Source of the DNA: a virus | Virus record (IMG/VR): IMGVR_UViG_3300037189_023094 | Span: 1 to 24,065 of that record | Length of the DNA: 24,065 bases | Strand: one strand, 5' to 3' | Part shown: positions 1 through 6,455 of the stretch, one piece after another | Numbering within the stretch: position 1 is the first letter of the stretch | Layout: the number at the start of each line of letters is the position of its first letter | Notes under the pieces: model-generated | Told to the model about the DNA's origin: nothing | Databases searched by the model: none | What the model saw: the letters and a program-made list of their open reading frames with translations, nothing else | Position numbers and translations under genes: made by a program

Positions 1-71
1 CCCAATCCCAATATTGCTATTACTATAATGAGAACCATGCCTTTCATTTTTTCTATTAATTTATTTTCCAT
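1..71 (-). CDS. Small membrane protein, N-terminus only (cut by window edge)
   Basis: The minus strand encodes 23 complete codons from an ATG at 71 before the window ends. The peptide starts MENKLIEKMKG and continues as an uninterrupted hydrophobic stretch of Val, Leu, Ile, Ala and Gly, which reads as a signal anchor or single membrane helix. The start lies one base after the TAA stop of the 64-residue gene upstream, the tight spacing seen throughout this transcript. The short length makes the call tentative and no family can be assigned. The strand, the spacing and the hydrophobic composition are the only support. Confidence 0.45.
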   Translation of the reverse strand, partial: MENKLIEKMKGMVLIIVIAILGL

Positions 72-72
72 C

Positions 73-267
73 TTATTCTGATTTAAATGTTTTGTTGTAG
101 TAATGTTCTGATATTTCTGTAGTACCAATAGAAGGTCTATATCCTTGATAATGTGCATTAATTATATACTCCTTCTCTATTTCTTTGGCTTGTTCAATTA
201 TATCTCTTAATCCCTCTTGTTGAATTAATGGTAATTGCTCAACTAACCATTCTACTGCTGTTTTCAT
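73..267 (-). CDS. Small conserved phage hypothetical protein, 64 aa
   Basis: This is a 64-residue acidic, largely helical protein starting MKTAVEWLVEQL. The central segment IIEQAKEIEKEYIINAHYQG and the C-terminal EHYYNKTF are familiar from a family of small proteins of unknown function in phages of Flavobacterium and other Bacteroidetes; that recognition is from memory. The start is preceded on the minus strand by the A-rich leader AAAAACAAGAAAA, with no Shine-Dalgarno site. It lies just downstream of the tRNA-like gene and one base upstream of the next start, so the two small genes are probably cotranscribed. There are no signal peptides, membrane segments or catalytic motifs. The function is unknown. 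Confidence 0.75.
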   Translation of the reverse strand: MKTAVEWLVEQLPLIQQEGLRDIIEQAKEIEKEYIINAHYQGYRPSIGTTEISEHYYNKTFKSE

Positions 268-291
268 TTTTCTTGTTTTTTAAAGGTTAGT

Positions 292-416
292 AGTCAGGAC
301 AGGATTCGAACCTGTAAATGAGCTGCGCCTACCCCCACCAGAGTCTACTTCTCGAATCGAACGAGAATCACGCCCAGCGTCTCAGATAATAGCGTCTACC
401 ATTCCGCCACCTGACT
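292..416 (-). tRNA. tRNA-like gene with an abnormal 125-nt body (Leu/Ser-type D arm)
   Basis: Read on the minus strand, the ends fit a tRNA exactly. A 7-bp acceptor stem pairs AGTCAGG (416-410) with CCTGACT (298-292). After TG comes a D arm, GCGGAATGGTAGACGC, of the type typical of leucine tRNAs. A perfect T arm, ACAGG-TTCGAAT-CCTGT, precedes the acceptor 3' strand. CCA is not encoded. The middle is the problem: about 75 nt separate the D and T arms, where a Leu tRNA has roughly 35. A CTGAGAC heptamer could be an anticodon loop (GAG, Leu), but its flanks do not pair. A second T-arm-like hairpin, TCTCG-TTCGATT-CGAGA, also sits inside. It could be an intron-containing tRNA, a fusion of two tRNAs, a decayed tRNA, or a tRNA mimic. 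I cannot assign an anticodon. A small hairpin (422-437, GCTCG/CGAGC) lies just before its 5' end. Confidence 0.6.
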
Positions 417-513
417 ATGTTGCTCGTCTTTCCGAGCCGTCAGCGTTCTATTGAAAACAGGAGTTGTTGCGCCTATCCCTTATTACATTTCGTGTTTACA
501 TATGTGGCATTTT

Positions 514-729
514 TTACCACTTATCATTATTCGTTTTGACATCTTGCTTCAGCTTCTCAATGTAGAGCGTGGCATCCATCAATTCATCCTGTAAGTGGTT
601 CAGCCAATCGGTGAGGCTCAAATCATCACGATCTAAAGTGCGCCCATATTTCTCGATTCCGAGCTGGCTGCGCTCATAATACTTACCAAGCACCTTGATT
701 AGTATTGGGTCTTGTATTTGCTGTTCCAT
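514..729 (-). CDS. MazG-like small phage protein (all-alpha NTP-PPase-like), 71 aa
   Basis: The 71-residue protein has the segment YERSQLGIEKYGRTLDRDDL followed by LTDWLNHLQDELMDATLYIEKLK. The pattern of a conserved KYG, a T-L-D-R-x-D-L turn, then a helix with H-x-Q-x-E-L-x-D-A is typical of short phage proteins placed in or near the MazG/all-alpha nucleotide pyrophosphohydrolase group. The helix with E and D would be the metal-binding one. At 71 residues it is close to one half of a MazG four-helix unit, so it would act as an oligomer if active. It shares a TAATG stop/start junction with the gene upstream. A role in nucleotide-pool housekeeping is inference; annotation as a plain hypothetical is also defensible. 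Confidence 0.6.
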   Translation of the reverse strand: MEQQIQDPILIKVLGKYYERSQLGIEKYGRTLDRDDLSLTDWLNHLQDELMDATLYIEKLKQDVKTNNDKW

Positions 730-917
730 TAGTTAAGGCTTGACCATTGTTCATAAAATTCCTCTGGAGTCACTTCAGAGATGTGTACCTCATCAGAGAT
801 GGTGAGCACGATGCAAGTGTTGACACCTGGCATCATGTTGAATAAGTCATGCACCCTTGCAACCAAGTTATCGAGGTTGTCATTCTTGGTGCCTATGTAT
901 GCGATGAAGTACTTCAT
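729..917 (-). CDS. Hypothetical protein, 62 aa
   Basis: This 62-residue protein starts MKYFIAYIGTKNDNLDNL and has an alternating beta/alpha look: a hydrophobic strand (YFIAYIG), a helix (LVARVHDLFNMM), another strand (NTCIVLTIS) and an acidic C-terminal helix ending EQWSSLN. I do not recognise the family. Its ATG overlaps the TGA of the helix-turn-helix gene upstream (ATGA), and its TAA overlaps the ATG of the MazG-like gene downstream (TAATG). That strongly supports it as a real, translationally coupled gene in the recombination operon. Confidence 0.65.
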   Translation of the reverse strand: MKYFIAYIGTKNDNLDNLVARVHDLFNMMPGVNTCIVLTISDEVHISEVTPEEFYEQWSSLN

Positions 918-1114
918 TTCATCAGAAAGTTGAATGCTTGAATGTAGAACTCATCTCCCACCCCATGACCTCTCATAAATCGGTTGACGGTGTAGTAGTT
1001 GAGATTCATATCCTCGGCCAAATGTGTCATTTTGTAGCGAATCGAGAGTCGGGACCTCAACTCTTTGTGGATGAAGTCCCGAATGTTCTCGCCATCAGAA
1101 AGGTAAATCGTCAT
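914..1114 (-). CDS. Small helix-turn-helix protein, 66 aa
   Basis: The frame is open further upstream to 1264, but that extension is only a shadow of the DUF3127 gene. I start at the ATG at 1114, giving MTIYLSDGENIRDF and 66 residues that overlap the previous gene by 20 nt. Residues 29-49, MTHLAEDMNLNYYTVNRFMRG, have the spacing of a helix-turn-helix (LAEDMNL, turn, YYTVNRFMRG). This suggests a Cro-like or adaptor DNA-binding protein. The end overlaps the next ATG as ATGA. It may be a transcription regulator of the early region or a replication accessory; nothing in the sequence decides between these. Similar Y-x-V-N-R-F wording appears in the 35-residue gene at 6452-6559. Confidence 0.65.
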   Translation of the reverse strand: MTIYLSDGENIRDFIHKELRSRLSIRYKMTHLAEDMNLNYYTVNRFMRGHGVGDEFYIQAFNFLMK

Positions 1115-1418
1115 CGATTTCATCTGTGATTGGTTTTGATGGTGCTGCTGTCGTTGCGATGCGGATATCCCAAGCATTGAGGCTGACATAATACTTGCCA
1201 TTGTACTCTCTGCCTCGAAGGTCGAACTTGACCTCACATTCTTGACCGACTTTGGCTCCATCAAGGAACTTCACTCGCTCATTGACTGCTTGAAATTGTA
1301 CCAACTGCGGATACTTGTCACCGATTGAGAGCACGAACTCTCTGATGTTCATTTTCTCACTCACTTGTCTGGCTTCACCAAGGTGGTGAATGGTGCCCTT
1401 TGCTTTTAGCTCTTCCAT
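1095..1418 (-). CDS. DUF3127-family OB-fold protein (SSB-like)
   Basis: The 107-residue protein matches the DUF3127 family well known in Bacteroidetes. It starts MEELKAKGTIHHLGEARQVS and continues with a strand-rich core (REFVLSIGDKYPQLVQFQAV, then GQECEVKFDLRGREYNGKYY and VSLNAWDIR). The EYNGKYY...AWDI segment is the family hallmark. It ends with a flexible linker and an acidic tail, DEIDDDLPF. Short acidic tails ending in a hydrophobic pair are typical of single-stranded DNA-binding proteins, where they recruit partners, so this is probably the phage's SSB-like OB-fold protein working with the exonuclease and ERF genes just upstream. That role is inferred from fold, tail and position. One base separates it from the upstream gene. 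Confidence 0.8.
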   Translation of the reverse strand: MEELKAKGTIHHLGEARQVSEKMNIREFVLSIGDKYPQLVQFQAVNERVKFLDGAKVGQECEVKFDLRGREYNGKYYVSLNAWDIRIATTAAPSKPITDEIDDDLPF

Positions 1419-1419
1419 T

Positions 1420-2037
1420 TTACTTATTGTTTAATTGTTCATAATATTCGTGATATAGATCGGATGCTTCTTTAAGGCGAGCAACCATCTTTGCCTCAAT
1501 ATCTTCATCTCTATCGTACCAGAGAGCTGTGATTCGCTTCTCAGGATTGATGTGGTCCACTCTGTGCAGCTGGAGATTCTCGTATTCATTGAGGAATTCA
1601 TCCCAGGTTGTGACCATGCAGTATATGAGCTCAGCACATGGCTTGTCATAGAGCATCATGTAAGCACGCAGCTGCCATTCATAGAGTGGATTGACAGCAT
1701 CTTCCATCAGTGCCGGAAAAGTATCCAATGACCACGATGTTTTGACGTCGATGACTCGCTGCTCGATTATGATATCAGCAGTTCCGATGAGATATTCATT
1801 CTCGATAGTCACTTCATTCTTGGTATACTGTGTGAATCTCACCGAGTTGATGAGGTTGATTGATTCCAGCTCTTGCTCTCTACCCTTCCAGATGTATTTG
1901 TTGTTGAGTTCTGTGGTGTAGTTGTAGAAGTCTTGCTTCGCACATTCCTTGATGTAGCTCTTGGCTGTTTCTCCGATGCTGTCCTTGGCTCTGCCATTGG
2001 TCATCAGCTTTCCGATTTGCGATGGATGCCATTTCAT
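1420..2037 (-). CDS. PD-(D/E)XK exonuclease (YqaJ / RecB-Cas4-like), recombination
   Basis: This 205-residue protein carries a clear nuclease core: an N-terminal helix with SQIGKLM, a GxxxE-type segment (KGREQELES, Glu54 or Glu56), GTAD with Asp88, then VIDVKTS with Asp97 and Lys99, and finally a helix with Q-x-x-x-Y (YEWQLRAYMMLY, Gln122). This is the motif order of lambda-exonuclease, YqaJ and RecB/Cas4-like nucleases. It would resect double-stranded DNA ends with a two-metal mechanism, feeding single strands to the ERF annealing protein. The ERF gene overlaps its start as ATGA, the classic two-component phage recombinase arrangement. The downstream gene is the OB-fold SSB-like protein. Length is normal for the family. 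No cysteines form a Cas4-type iron-sulphur cluster. Confidence 0.85.
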   Translation of the reverse strand: MKWHPSQIGKLMTNGRAKDSIGETAKSYIKECAKQDFYNYTTELNNKYIWKGREQELESINLINSVRFTQYTKNEVTIENEYLIGTADIIIEQRVIDVKTSWSLDTFPALMEDAVNPLYEWQLRAYMMLYDKPCAELIYCMVTTWDEFLNEYENLQLHRVDHINPEKRITALWYDRDEDIEAKMVARLKEASDLYHEYYEQLNNK

Positions 2038-2567
2038 AGTGCGAGAGCTTTGAGTTGTACTTCAGTGAGTGCATAGTTGGAATTCAACTGTTCTGCTGTG
2101 TACTTGCCAGCTTCGATTGATTCGAGTGCTTTTTTGAAGCGGTCATCTGTGATCGTTGGCTTGGATGCTGCACCTTGAGCGGCTGTGTTTCCATCATCAT
2201 CCACAGCTTGAAGTGATAGCAGTGACTGCAATGTACCTCTACGGAAGTAAGTGACGGCAGCGAGCACCTTTTGTGGGTCTGTGATGACTGGAAGGCTCAT
2301 GAATGACTCGATGACATCACCAGAATCGATGTCGATGATACGAGTCACCACATCATTGCCAACCACTGGCTGCAAGAGAAGCAGTCCATGCTCGTGAAGG
2401 ATTGGCTCCACCGTTGTGAGCAGCGCATTGATATCAGCGTAGCTCTTCTTGAAATGAGGATTCGTTGCATTCTTTGCAACCTTTCCGATTTGCTGCTTGG
2501 CAGCGTGTAATTTTTGCCAAATGTTCATTGGCTCTGCGAGTGTAGCCTCCGCTTTCTTTGTAGTCAT
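2034..2567 (-). CDS. erf: ERF-family single-strand annealing recombinase
   Basis: The 177-residue protein has the ERF signature: FKKSYADINALLTTVEPILH, then DPQKVLAAVTYFRRGTLQSL and LQAVDDDGN (residues 123-127). These match the DPQ-x-x-(G/A)-(S/A)-x-T-Y-x-R-R and DDDGN elements of the family. ERF proteins form rings that coat single-stranded DNA and anneal complementary strands during phage recombination. The frame is open up to 2618, but I choose the ATG at 2567 because it follows a promoter box and an A-rich leader (CAAAACAACATATT). The C-terminal 40 residues are a separate helical tail, as often seen. It is coupled by ATGA to the exonuclease gene. Confidence 0.9.
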   Translation of the reverse strand: MTTKKAEATLAEPMNIWQKLHAAKQQIGKVAKNATNPHFKKSYADINALLTTVEPILHEHGLLLLQPVVGNDVVTRIIDIDSGDVIESFMSLPVITDPQKVLAAVTYFRRGTLQSLLSLQAVDDDGNTAAQGAASKPTITDDRFKKALESIEAGKYTAEQLNSNYALTEVQLKALAL

Positions 2568-2585
2568 AATATGTTGTTTTGAATT

Positions 2586-2594
2586 GTAAATATA
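2586..2594 (-). promoter_or_regulatory. Early promoter -7 box, TATATTTAC
   Basis: The minus strand reads TATATTTAC, 18 nt before the ERF start, resembling the Bacteroidetes -7 element TAnnTTTG. A TTTG lies 21 nt further upstream (ATTTTGCG), close to the known 19-23 nt spacing of the -33 element. The same box recurs at the same distance before the primase gene and the 61-residue gene at 7244. The leader CAATTCAAAACAACATATT is also shared in style. Confidence 0.6.
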
Positions 2595-2599
2595 CGCTT

Positions 2600-3058
2600 T
2601 TATTTGATTGATTCGCAAAATTGCTCATAAAATTGCAAAAATCCTTCAAAATCTCGGGCAATAACATACACACCACCAGCCTCTTCAATGGCTTTCTGGT
2701 ATGCTTTCTGCGCATCTGACTGCCTATCCTTTCCATATTTGACCTCAATCTTGACCGAGCGGCCCTTGATCGTGGCGGAGATATCTGCCGAGCCTGGTGT
2801 TCCGGTTCCCTTGGTCCATTGCCCACCGATTGCCACTCCATCTGTGCGGTATTTCTTGCGATACACACCCATCGTATTGATTCGCTCAGCTTGGCATCCG
2901 CTGAACTGAAGGAATGCGATGATTGACTTGGTCAGTGCATTGGCACTGTTGTCATTCCATTGGTCCAGGGCGATGAGGTGCGGTGGGATGGTTGGATACT
3001 TTTCCATTTTGTGTTTGAGCTGGAGGTCTTTTATGATTTGTCGATGTTGTCGTGTCAT
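2600..3058 (-). CDS. VRR-NUC-like PD-(D/E)XK endonuclease
   Basis: The 152-residue protein fits the small phage VRR-NUC group. An N-terminal helix carries a candidate Glu58. A glycine-rich loop leads to GSADI (Asp92), then KIEVKYGKDRQS with Glu105 and Lys107, a Q-x-x-x-Q pair (Gln113, Gln117), and a final strand VYVIARD. Asp92/Glu105/Lys107 form the D...E-x-K catalytic triad. Members act as structure-specific nucleases or Holliday-junction resolvase-like enzymes. Its ATG overlaps the stop of the primase-helicase gene, so it is translated right after it and probably resolves replication or recombination intermediates. About 32 bp, holding a promoter, separate it from the ERF gene. The exact substrate is not shown by the sequence. 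Confidence 0.8.
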   Translation of the reverse strand: MTRQHRQIIKDLQLKHKMEKYPTIPPHLIALDQWNDNSANALTKSIIAFLQFSGCQAERINTMGVYRKKYRTDGVAIGGQWTKGTGTPGSADISATIKGRSVKIEVKYGKDRQSDAQKAYQKAIEEAGGVYVIARDFEGFLQFYEQFCESIK

Positions 3059-5454
3059 TGCTTCGCTTTTTCGTTAAGTTCATCCCAAATATCATCAGCT
3101 TCTTGAGTCGGTTTGGGAGTTCCCGAATCGAGAAGGAAGTATCTGCCGTTGTGGTTGCGCCCTTTGTTGAGATTGTATCCTTTGTAATCGGCATACGATT
3201 GCACCCATTTAAGGAATCGGCGTGGCTCGAGCTCCTTGAATGAGATAAATTCGGAGGTGAATTCTTGAATCTTAGTTCCGTTGTAGTAGTAAACATCAAG
3301 AGCAAGGTTGCCTTCTTCAGCCCAGTCAAAGAAGTCCTTGCACGTTGCCTGGATGAGTCGCTTGGCATCTGCGTTGATGCTGATGGCTTTCATCAATCCA
3401 TTTGTCAGGTATTTTTGGAGGTTCTTCACCATGTAGTTGTCGAAATTCAACCAATCTTCATCGGTCCAAGAGTCGAATAATAGCCGACCATACTCATCGA
3501 GTGGGCTGCGCTTGCTGTGGAAGTACTGATAGAACTCAAGCTCGTGCCTTCTGCGATCATGAGAAGAGCCGGCACCACTGATGACATAGTTGGTGGTGAT
3601 GACAATTTTTGGTGATCTGTTGAATGGAATAAATATCTCATCCTTATTCTTTCGGTTGACAGTGATACCCTCGGTGATGAGGCTGAAGAGCTGCTCGAAG
3701 TCGAATGCTTTTCTCACGTCATCGAATGCAAGAATCTGTGTGTCCAGGTTGACTCGCTGATAAACGAAATCTGACTTGGATGGATTGAAGCTCTTGCCAT
3801 CAATCTTCACGACTCTGCGCAGATTGCCGAGTGCTGCCAACATCAGTGACTTGCCTGACCCACCATTCGGATTGTCATCAATCTCTTGGTCATTGAAGAT
3901 GATTGCCTTCTGGTCTGTCTTGTCCTTGAAGGTGTGCATCAAGTAGCCAAGTGTTGTCTCCAGGGCATCGACTCTGCCGCTGTCATCTGCTGATACCTTG
4001 CTGACAAAATCTTGAAAGTCATTCTTGCATTCATCCAGCTTGGTGAAATCTCGCTCGATGATTTGATTCTCCCAAATATAGCCATCGACATCGATGTAGC
4101 TCTTGAGCTCCACTTTGCTCTTGGATATCTTGGCCACTCCATTCTTGAATGGGATATATGATGTATCCTTGCTATCTTGTAGCATTAAGATGTTGATGCT
4201 GTCAATCATATTGATGAAATTCTCATTGAATAAAAACGCATTGCGTGAGCAGTAGTTCCAGACATCCATCTCGCCCTTGCCTTGCAGATAGTTCAGCACA
4301 AAGTCCTTGATTTGCTCGGCTGAGGATATCTTGACCTTGTTCTCCTTGACTCTGACAAATGTAGGTTTCTCAGCGTTCTCTGGATAGTACTTATTGAAGC
4401 CATTTTTGACCAAGAATTCAGCGTAATTTGATGGCTGTATGGTGATACCACCCTTCTCATTGACTGACCAAAAGATATCATCACCGGTCTGAATCTCTTT
4501 CTTGATATCCTCAATTACATCCTCTCGCACGTTCAGCTGCTTTTTGATGTCATCATCAGTGATGCCGCTCTTGAGCTTCTGACGGACCTTCTGAAAGGTA
4601 TCTTTATCTTCGAAGTACTTGATGCCATAGGATGCTTTTTTGTAAGCAGAGCGCACTGTTGTGACCATCTCTTGCTCACTGAAGCTGGTGCCTTGAGCAT
4701 ACCTGGTGTATATGTACTGTTCTGCCGTATCCTTTGAGATGCCATACTCGCACAGCACTGCTGCCAATTTGAACACGAATTCATTGCGGCTGCCCTCAAC
4801 GAACTGACAGCCATGGTCGAATCGCTCAATGAGGCTGATGATTTTGTCCTCATCAGATAGGATGCAGATAGGAGTGCGCTCGGTGTAGCTGAAGCCTTGG
4901 TCTTGCTCTATGCCTTCGAACACTTGGCAGAACTCATTGAAGTAGATGTCAGGGTCGTATGACTCAAAACACACACGACTGACGTTGCTGTTCTTTGTAT
5001 CGAAGTATTCGCTGTCAAAATACTTACCGAATGCAGTGAATCTGCGCTTGTGCTCTACCTTGTCTGATTTCGGGATTCTGATGACAGCTTTCAGCCCATT
5101 CCCAGATGGCGAAGTGAATACCATCATCACATGAGGGTCAGCAATCAGTCGCTTGCGTTCCTCAATCATCAGATTCTTGGTTGGATATTGGTCGAAGTCA
5201 AGGATGCACAGACCAGAATGCTCAACCAAGCTGCTGTCATTGCGCTCGGTGAAGGTACCATTGAACATGATTGCGTTCAGTGAGGATTTGAGGCGGTCAT
5301 GCTCTGGGTCTGCCTTCTCAAGTGATCGTATTGTTGTCACTTTTTTGATTAGCTCGGGGTTGCCGAGTCTGATGCGGTTGTATACCTCTTGAATAGACAG
5401 TTCAAAAGGGGTCTCTTTGATGTTAAAGAGTGATTTAAAGATTGATACTTTCAT
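3055..5454 (-). CDS. Primase-helicase: BT4734/VirE-N-like primase region fused to an SF3-type helicase
   Basis: The 799-residue protein has two enzymatic ends. Residues about 40-180 resemble the BT4734-like/VirE N-terminal domain: CILDFDQY (Asp86, Asp88), SPSGNGLKAVIRI (115-127) and NVSRVCFESYDPD, the D-x-D and S-x-(G)-x-G arrangement of archaeo-eukaryotic-type primases. Residues about 200-285 form a helical PriCT/D5N-like linker. The C-terminal half is a D5/SF3-type ATPase with Walker A GGSGKS (531-536), Walker B ILAFDDV (574-580), a motif-C-like IVITTN (617-622) and an arginine cluster DRRRHE (633-638). It would prime and unwind DNA at the phage origin. Four GTGACGAT repeats and a promoter lie directly upstream, and nuclease and recombinase genes follow. 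The D-x-D primase assignment is less certain than the helicase. Confidence 0.85.
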   Translation of the reverse strand: MKVSIFKSLFNIKETPFELSIQEVYNRIRLGNPELIKKVTTIRSLEKADPEHDRLKSSLNAIMFNGTFTERNDSSLVEHSGLCILDFDQYPTKNLMIEERKRLIADPHVMMVFTSPSGNGLKAVIRIPKSDKVEHKRRFTAFGKYFDSEYFDTKNSNVSRVCFESYDPDIYFNEFCQVFEGIEQDQGFSYTERTPICILSDEDKIISLIERFDHGCQFVEGSRNEFVFKLAAVLCEYGISKDTAEQYIYTRYAQGTSFSEQEMVTTVRSAYKKASYGIKYFEDKDTFQKVRQKLKSGITDDDIKKQLNVREDVIEDIKKEIQTGDDIFWSVNEKGGITIQPSNYAEFLVKNGFNKYYPENAEKPTFVRVKENKVKISSAEQIKDFVLNYLQGKGEMDVWNYCSRNAFLFNENFINMIDSINILMLQDSKDTSYIPFKNGVAKISKSKVELKSYIDVDGYIWENQIIERDFTKLDECKNDFQDFVSKVSADDSGRVDALETTLGYLMHTFKDKTDQKAIIFNDQEIDDNPNGGSGKSLMLAALGNLRRVVKIDGKSFNPSKSDFVYQRVNLDTQILAFDDVRKAFDFEQLFSLITEGITVNRKNKDEIFIPFNRSPKIVITTNYVISGAGSSHDRRRHELEFYQYFHSKRSPLDEYGRLLFDSWTDEDWLNFDNYMVKNLQKYLTNGLMKAISINADAKRLIQATCKDFFDWAEEGNLALDVYYYNGTKIQEFTSEFISFKELEPRRFLKWVQSYADYKGYNLNKGRNHNGRYFLLDSGTPKPTQEADDIWDELNEKAKQ

Positions 5455-5474
5455 AAAATATTGTTTTGTGGGCT

Positions 5475-5483
5475 GTAAATATA
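5475..5483 (-). promoter_or_regulatory. Early promoter -7 box for the primase operon, TATATTTAC
   Basis: The minus strand reads TATATTTAC, 20 nt before the primase start, followed by a CAAAACAATATTTT leader almost identical in style to that before ERF. No clear TTTG -33 element is visible. Instead the first GTGACGAT repeat (5492-5499) sits immediately upstream, so a repeat-binding protein could either recruit or block RNA polymerase here. Confidence 0.55.
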
Positions 5484-5491
5484 GGCATTTT

Positions 5492-5594
5492 GTGACGATA
5501 AATGGCTGTTTTGTGACGATGCGTGACGATAAATATGCAAATCTTGAGGCTTAAAAAATTGATATTGTGCGAATTAACGTTTTTGCGTGACGAT
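5492..5594. repeat. Four direct GTGACGAT repeats (candidate origin iterons or operators)
   Basis: GTGACGAT occurs at 5492-5499, 5513-5520, 5523-5530 and 5587-5594, all in the same orientation. Two copies extend to GTGACGATAAAT. Start-to-start distances are 21, 10 and 64 bases, close to whole turns of the helix, so all four would face the same side. They fill the only non-coding gap (5455-5665, 211 bp) between a DnaA-domain-IV-like gene and the primase-helicase gene. This arrangement fits an iteron origin or an autoregulatory operator. The rest of the gap is AT-rich with nothing else recognisable. Confidence 0.65.
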
Positions 5595-5665
5595 GACGCT
5601 ATCAAAAATTTTTGGCTCTTGGTGTGTTTGATATCTCTTCAGTAATCGGTATATAAGAGAATCCG

Positions 5666-6070
5666 TCATTGCGTCACGCCATACACCCCTTTCTTGATGT
5701 CATCCTGTATCTTTCTCATCTCCCAAAATGACTCGCACTGGAGTACATCAAGCATGATATTGCGCTCAACCAAGTAGTCCATGGCTGTGTATGCCTCAAA
5801 TTTTTGGCGCAGCTCATCGGTCATGCGAAGGAATAGGCGGTCGTTCTTCCATTCTTTTGCTTTTTGCGCACCATGAACCACTGACGAATGGTCCATATTG
5901 AATAGCTTGCCTATATCGTACATCGTTAGATGGTGAGAGCGAAGGAATGAGAATAAGTAGTAACGCTGGTACACCTTGTGACGTGCACGATTGATGGCAC
6001 CATGTTTCAAGGATAGCTCTCTTGTTTCTATTTCTTCTTTTACTTGGTCAATTAGTTCTTGTATTGTCAT
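5666..6070 (-). CDS. DnaA domain IV-like DNA-binding protein, 134 aa
   Basis: I use the ATG at 6070, three bases after the upstream stop; the open frame to 6094 overlaps that gene without need. Residues 48-73 read LTMYDIGKLFNMDHSSVVHG followed by AQKAKE. This closely follows the DnaA C-terminal signature, in which an I-G-x-x-F turn is followed by D-H-(S/T)-(S/T)-V and a basic helix. A basic helix with R28, R30 and K32 precedes it. No ATPase domain is present, so this is a stand-alone box-binding domain with a helical extension (residues 80-134). It is the last gene of the early operon and lies next to the GTGACGAT repeats, suggesting it may bind them to start replication or to regulate. Binding is inferred from family and position. 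Confidence 0.7.
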   Translation of the reverse strand: MTIQELIDQVKEEIETRELSLKHGAINRARHKVYQRYYLFSFLRSHHLTMYDIGKLFNMDHSSVVHGAQKAKEWKNDRLFLRMTDELRQKFEAYTAMDYLVERNIMLDVLQCESFWEMRKIQDDIKKGVYGVTQ

Positions 6071-6072
6071 GA

Positions 6073-6312
6073 TTAAAAGTTTTTCTCCACCCATTGGCGA
6101 AATGATTGTTGTATCTCTATTTGTTGCTGAAATATATCCATGTTGCCACCAGCGAGAATGGTTGCATCTGCCTTCTGAATCTCCTGGAGCAGCATGGTTG
6201 CCTTCTGCTTGATGACTCGCTTGAATACACCTTGATCGTTGAGGTCCTCGATGAAGTCACCGAGCACTGGAAGCACGCCGCAGAGGGCGAGTAGTTTTTG
6301 TTCTCTTGTCAT
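6073..6312 (-). CDS. Hypothetical protein, 79 aa
   Basis: This 79-residue, mostly helical protein starts MTREQKLLALCGVLPVLGDF and ends RQWVEKNF. The N-terminal third is hydrophobic (LLALCGVLPVLGDFI), with too many breaks for a confident membrane helix. The rest is amphipathic with several Gln pairs. Its ATG overlaps the stop of the 48-residue gene upstream (ATGA), and it ends three bases before the DnaA-like start. The coupling supports a real gene. I do not recognise a family; an accessory of the DnaA-like protein is possible from position only. Confidence 0.6.
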   Translation of the reverse strand: MTREQKLLALCGVLPVLGDFIEDLNDQGVFKRVIKQKATMLLQEIQKADATILAGGNMDIFQQQIEIQQSFRQWVEKNF

Positions 6313-6455
6313 ACCGGTGTCACTTTGAATTGTCCATCATTGAACCGACCTGTCTCAATCAGGTCCATCTTCTTCCAGTATGCCAGCGATTTGCTGGTGA
6401 ATATCCACTCTTGCACGACTGCGAGGCCGATGTGGTATGTTAGTTTGAATCTCAT
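6309..6455 (-). CDS. Very small hypothetical protein, 48 aa
   Basis: The minus strand encodes 48 residues starting MRFKLTYHIGLAVVQEWIF and ending FNDGQFKVTPV. The N-terminus looks like a beta strand pair, with a helix around SKSLAYWKKMDL. Both ends use ATGA overlaps: its ATG with the stop of the 35-residue gene upstream, and its TGA with the start of the 79-residue gene downstream. This unbroken chain of couplings is the main evidence, because the alternative frame across 6355-6549 has low-complexity, unlikely content. The function is unknown. Confidence 0.6.
   Translation of the reverse strand: MRFKLTYHIGLAVVQEWIFTSKSLAYWKKMDLIETGRFNDGQFKVTPV

Noticed and set aside
417-513. A second tRNA or small gene between the tRNA-like gene and the MazG-like gene
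   Set aside because: Only a small GCTCG/CGAGC hairpin is present; there is no T-arm consensus and no frame longer than a few codons.
1115-1264. Upstream extension of the HTH gene to an ATG at 1264
   Set aside because: It lies within the DUF3127 gene in another frame, has low-complexity Ser/Gln content, and the ATG at 1114 gives a sensible small coupled gene.
2568-2618. Longer ERF start at 2618
   Set aside because: It covers the promoter box and leader and adds residues not expected in ERF; the ATG at 2567 follows the usual leader.
6071-6094. Start of the DnaA-like gene at 6094
   Set aside because: It overlaps the upstream gene, and the ATG at 6070, three bases after that stop, fits the spacing of its neighbours.
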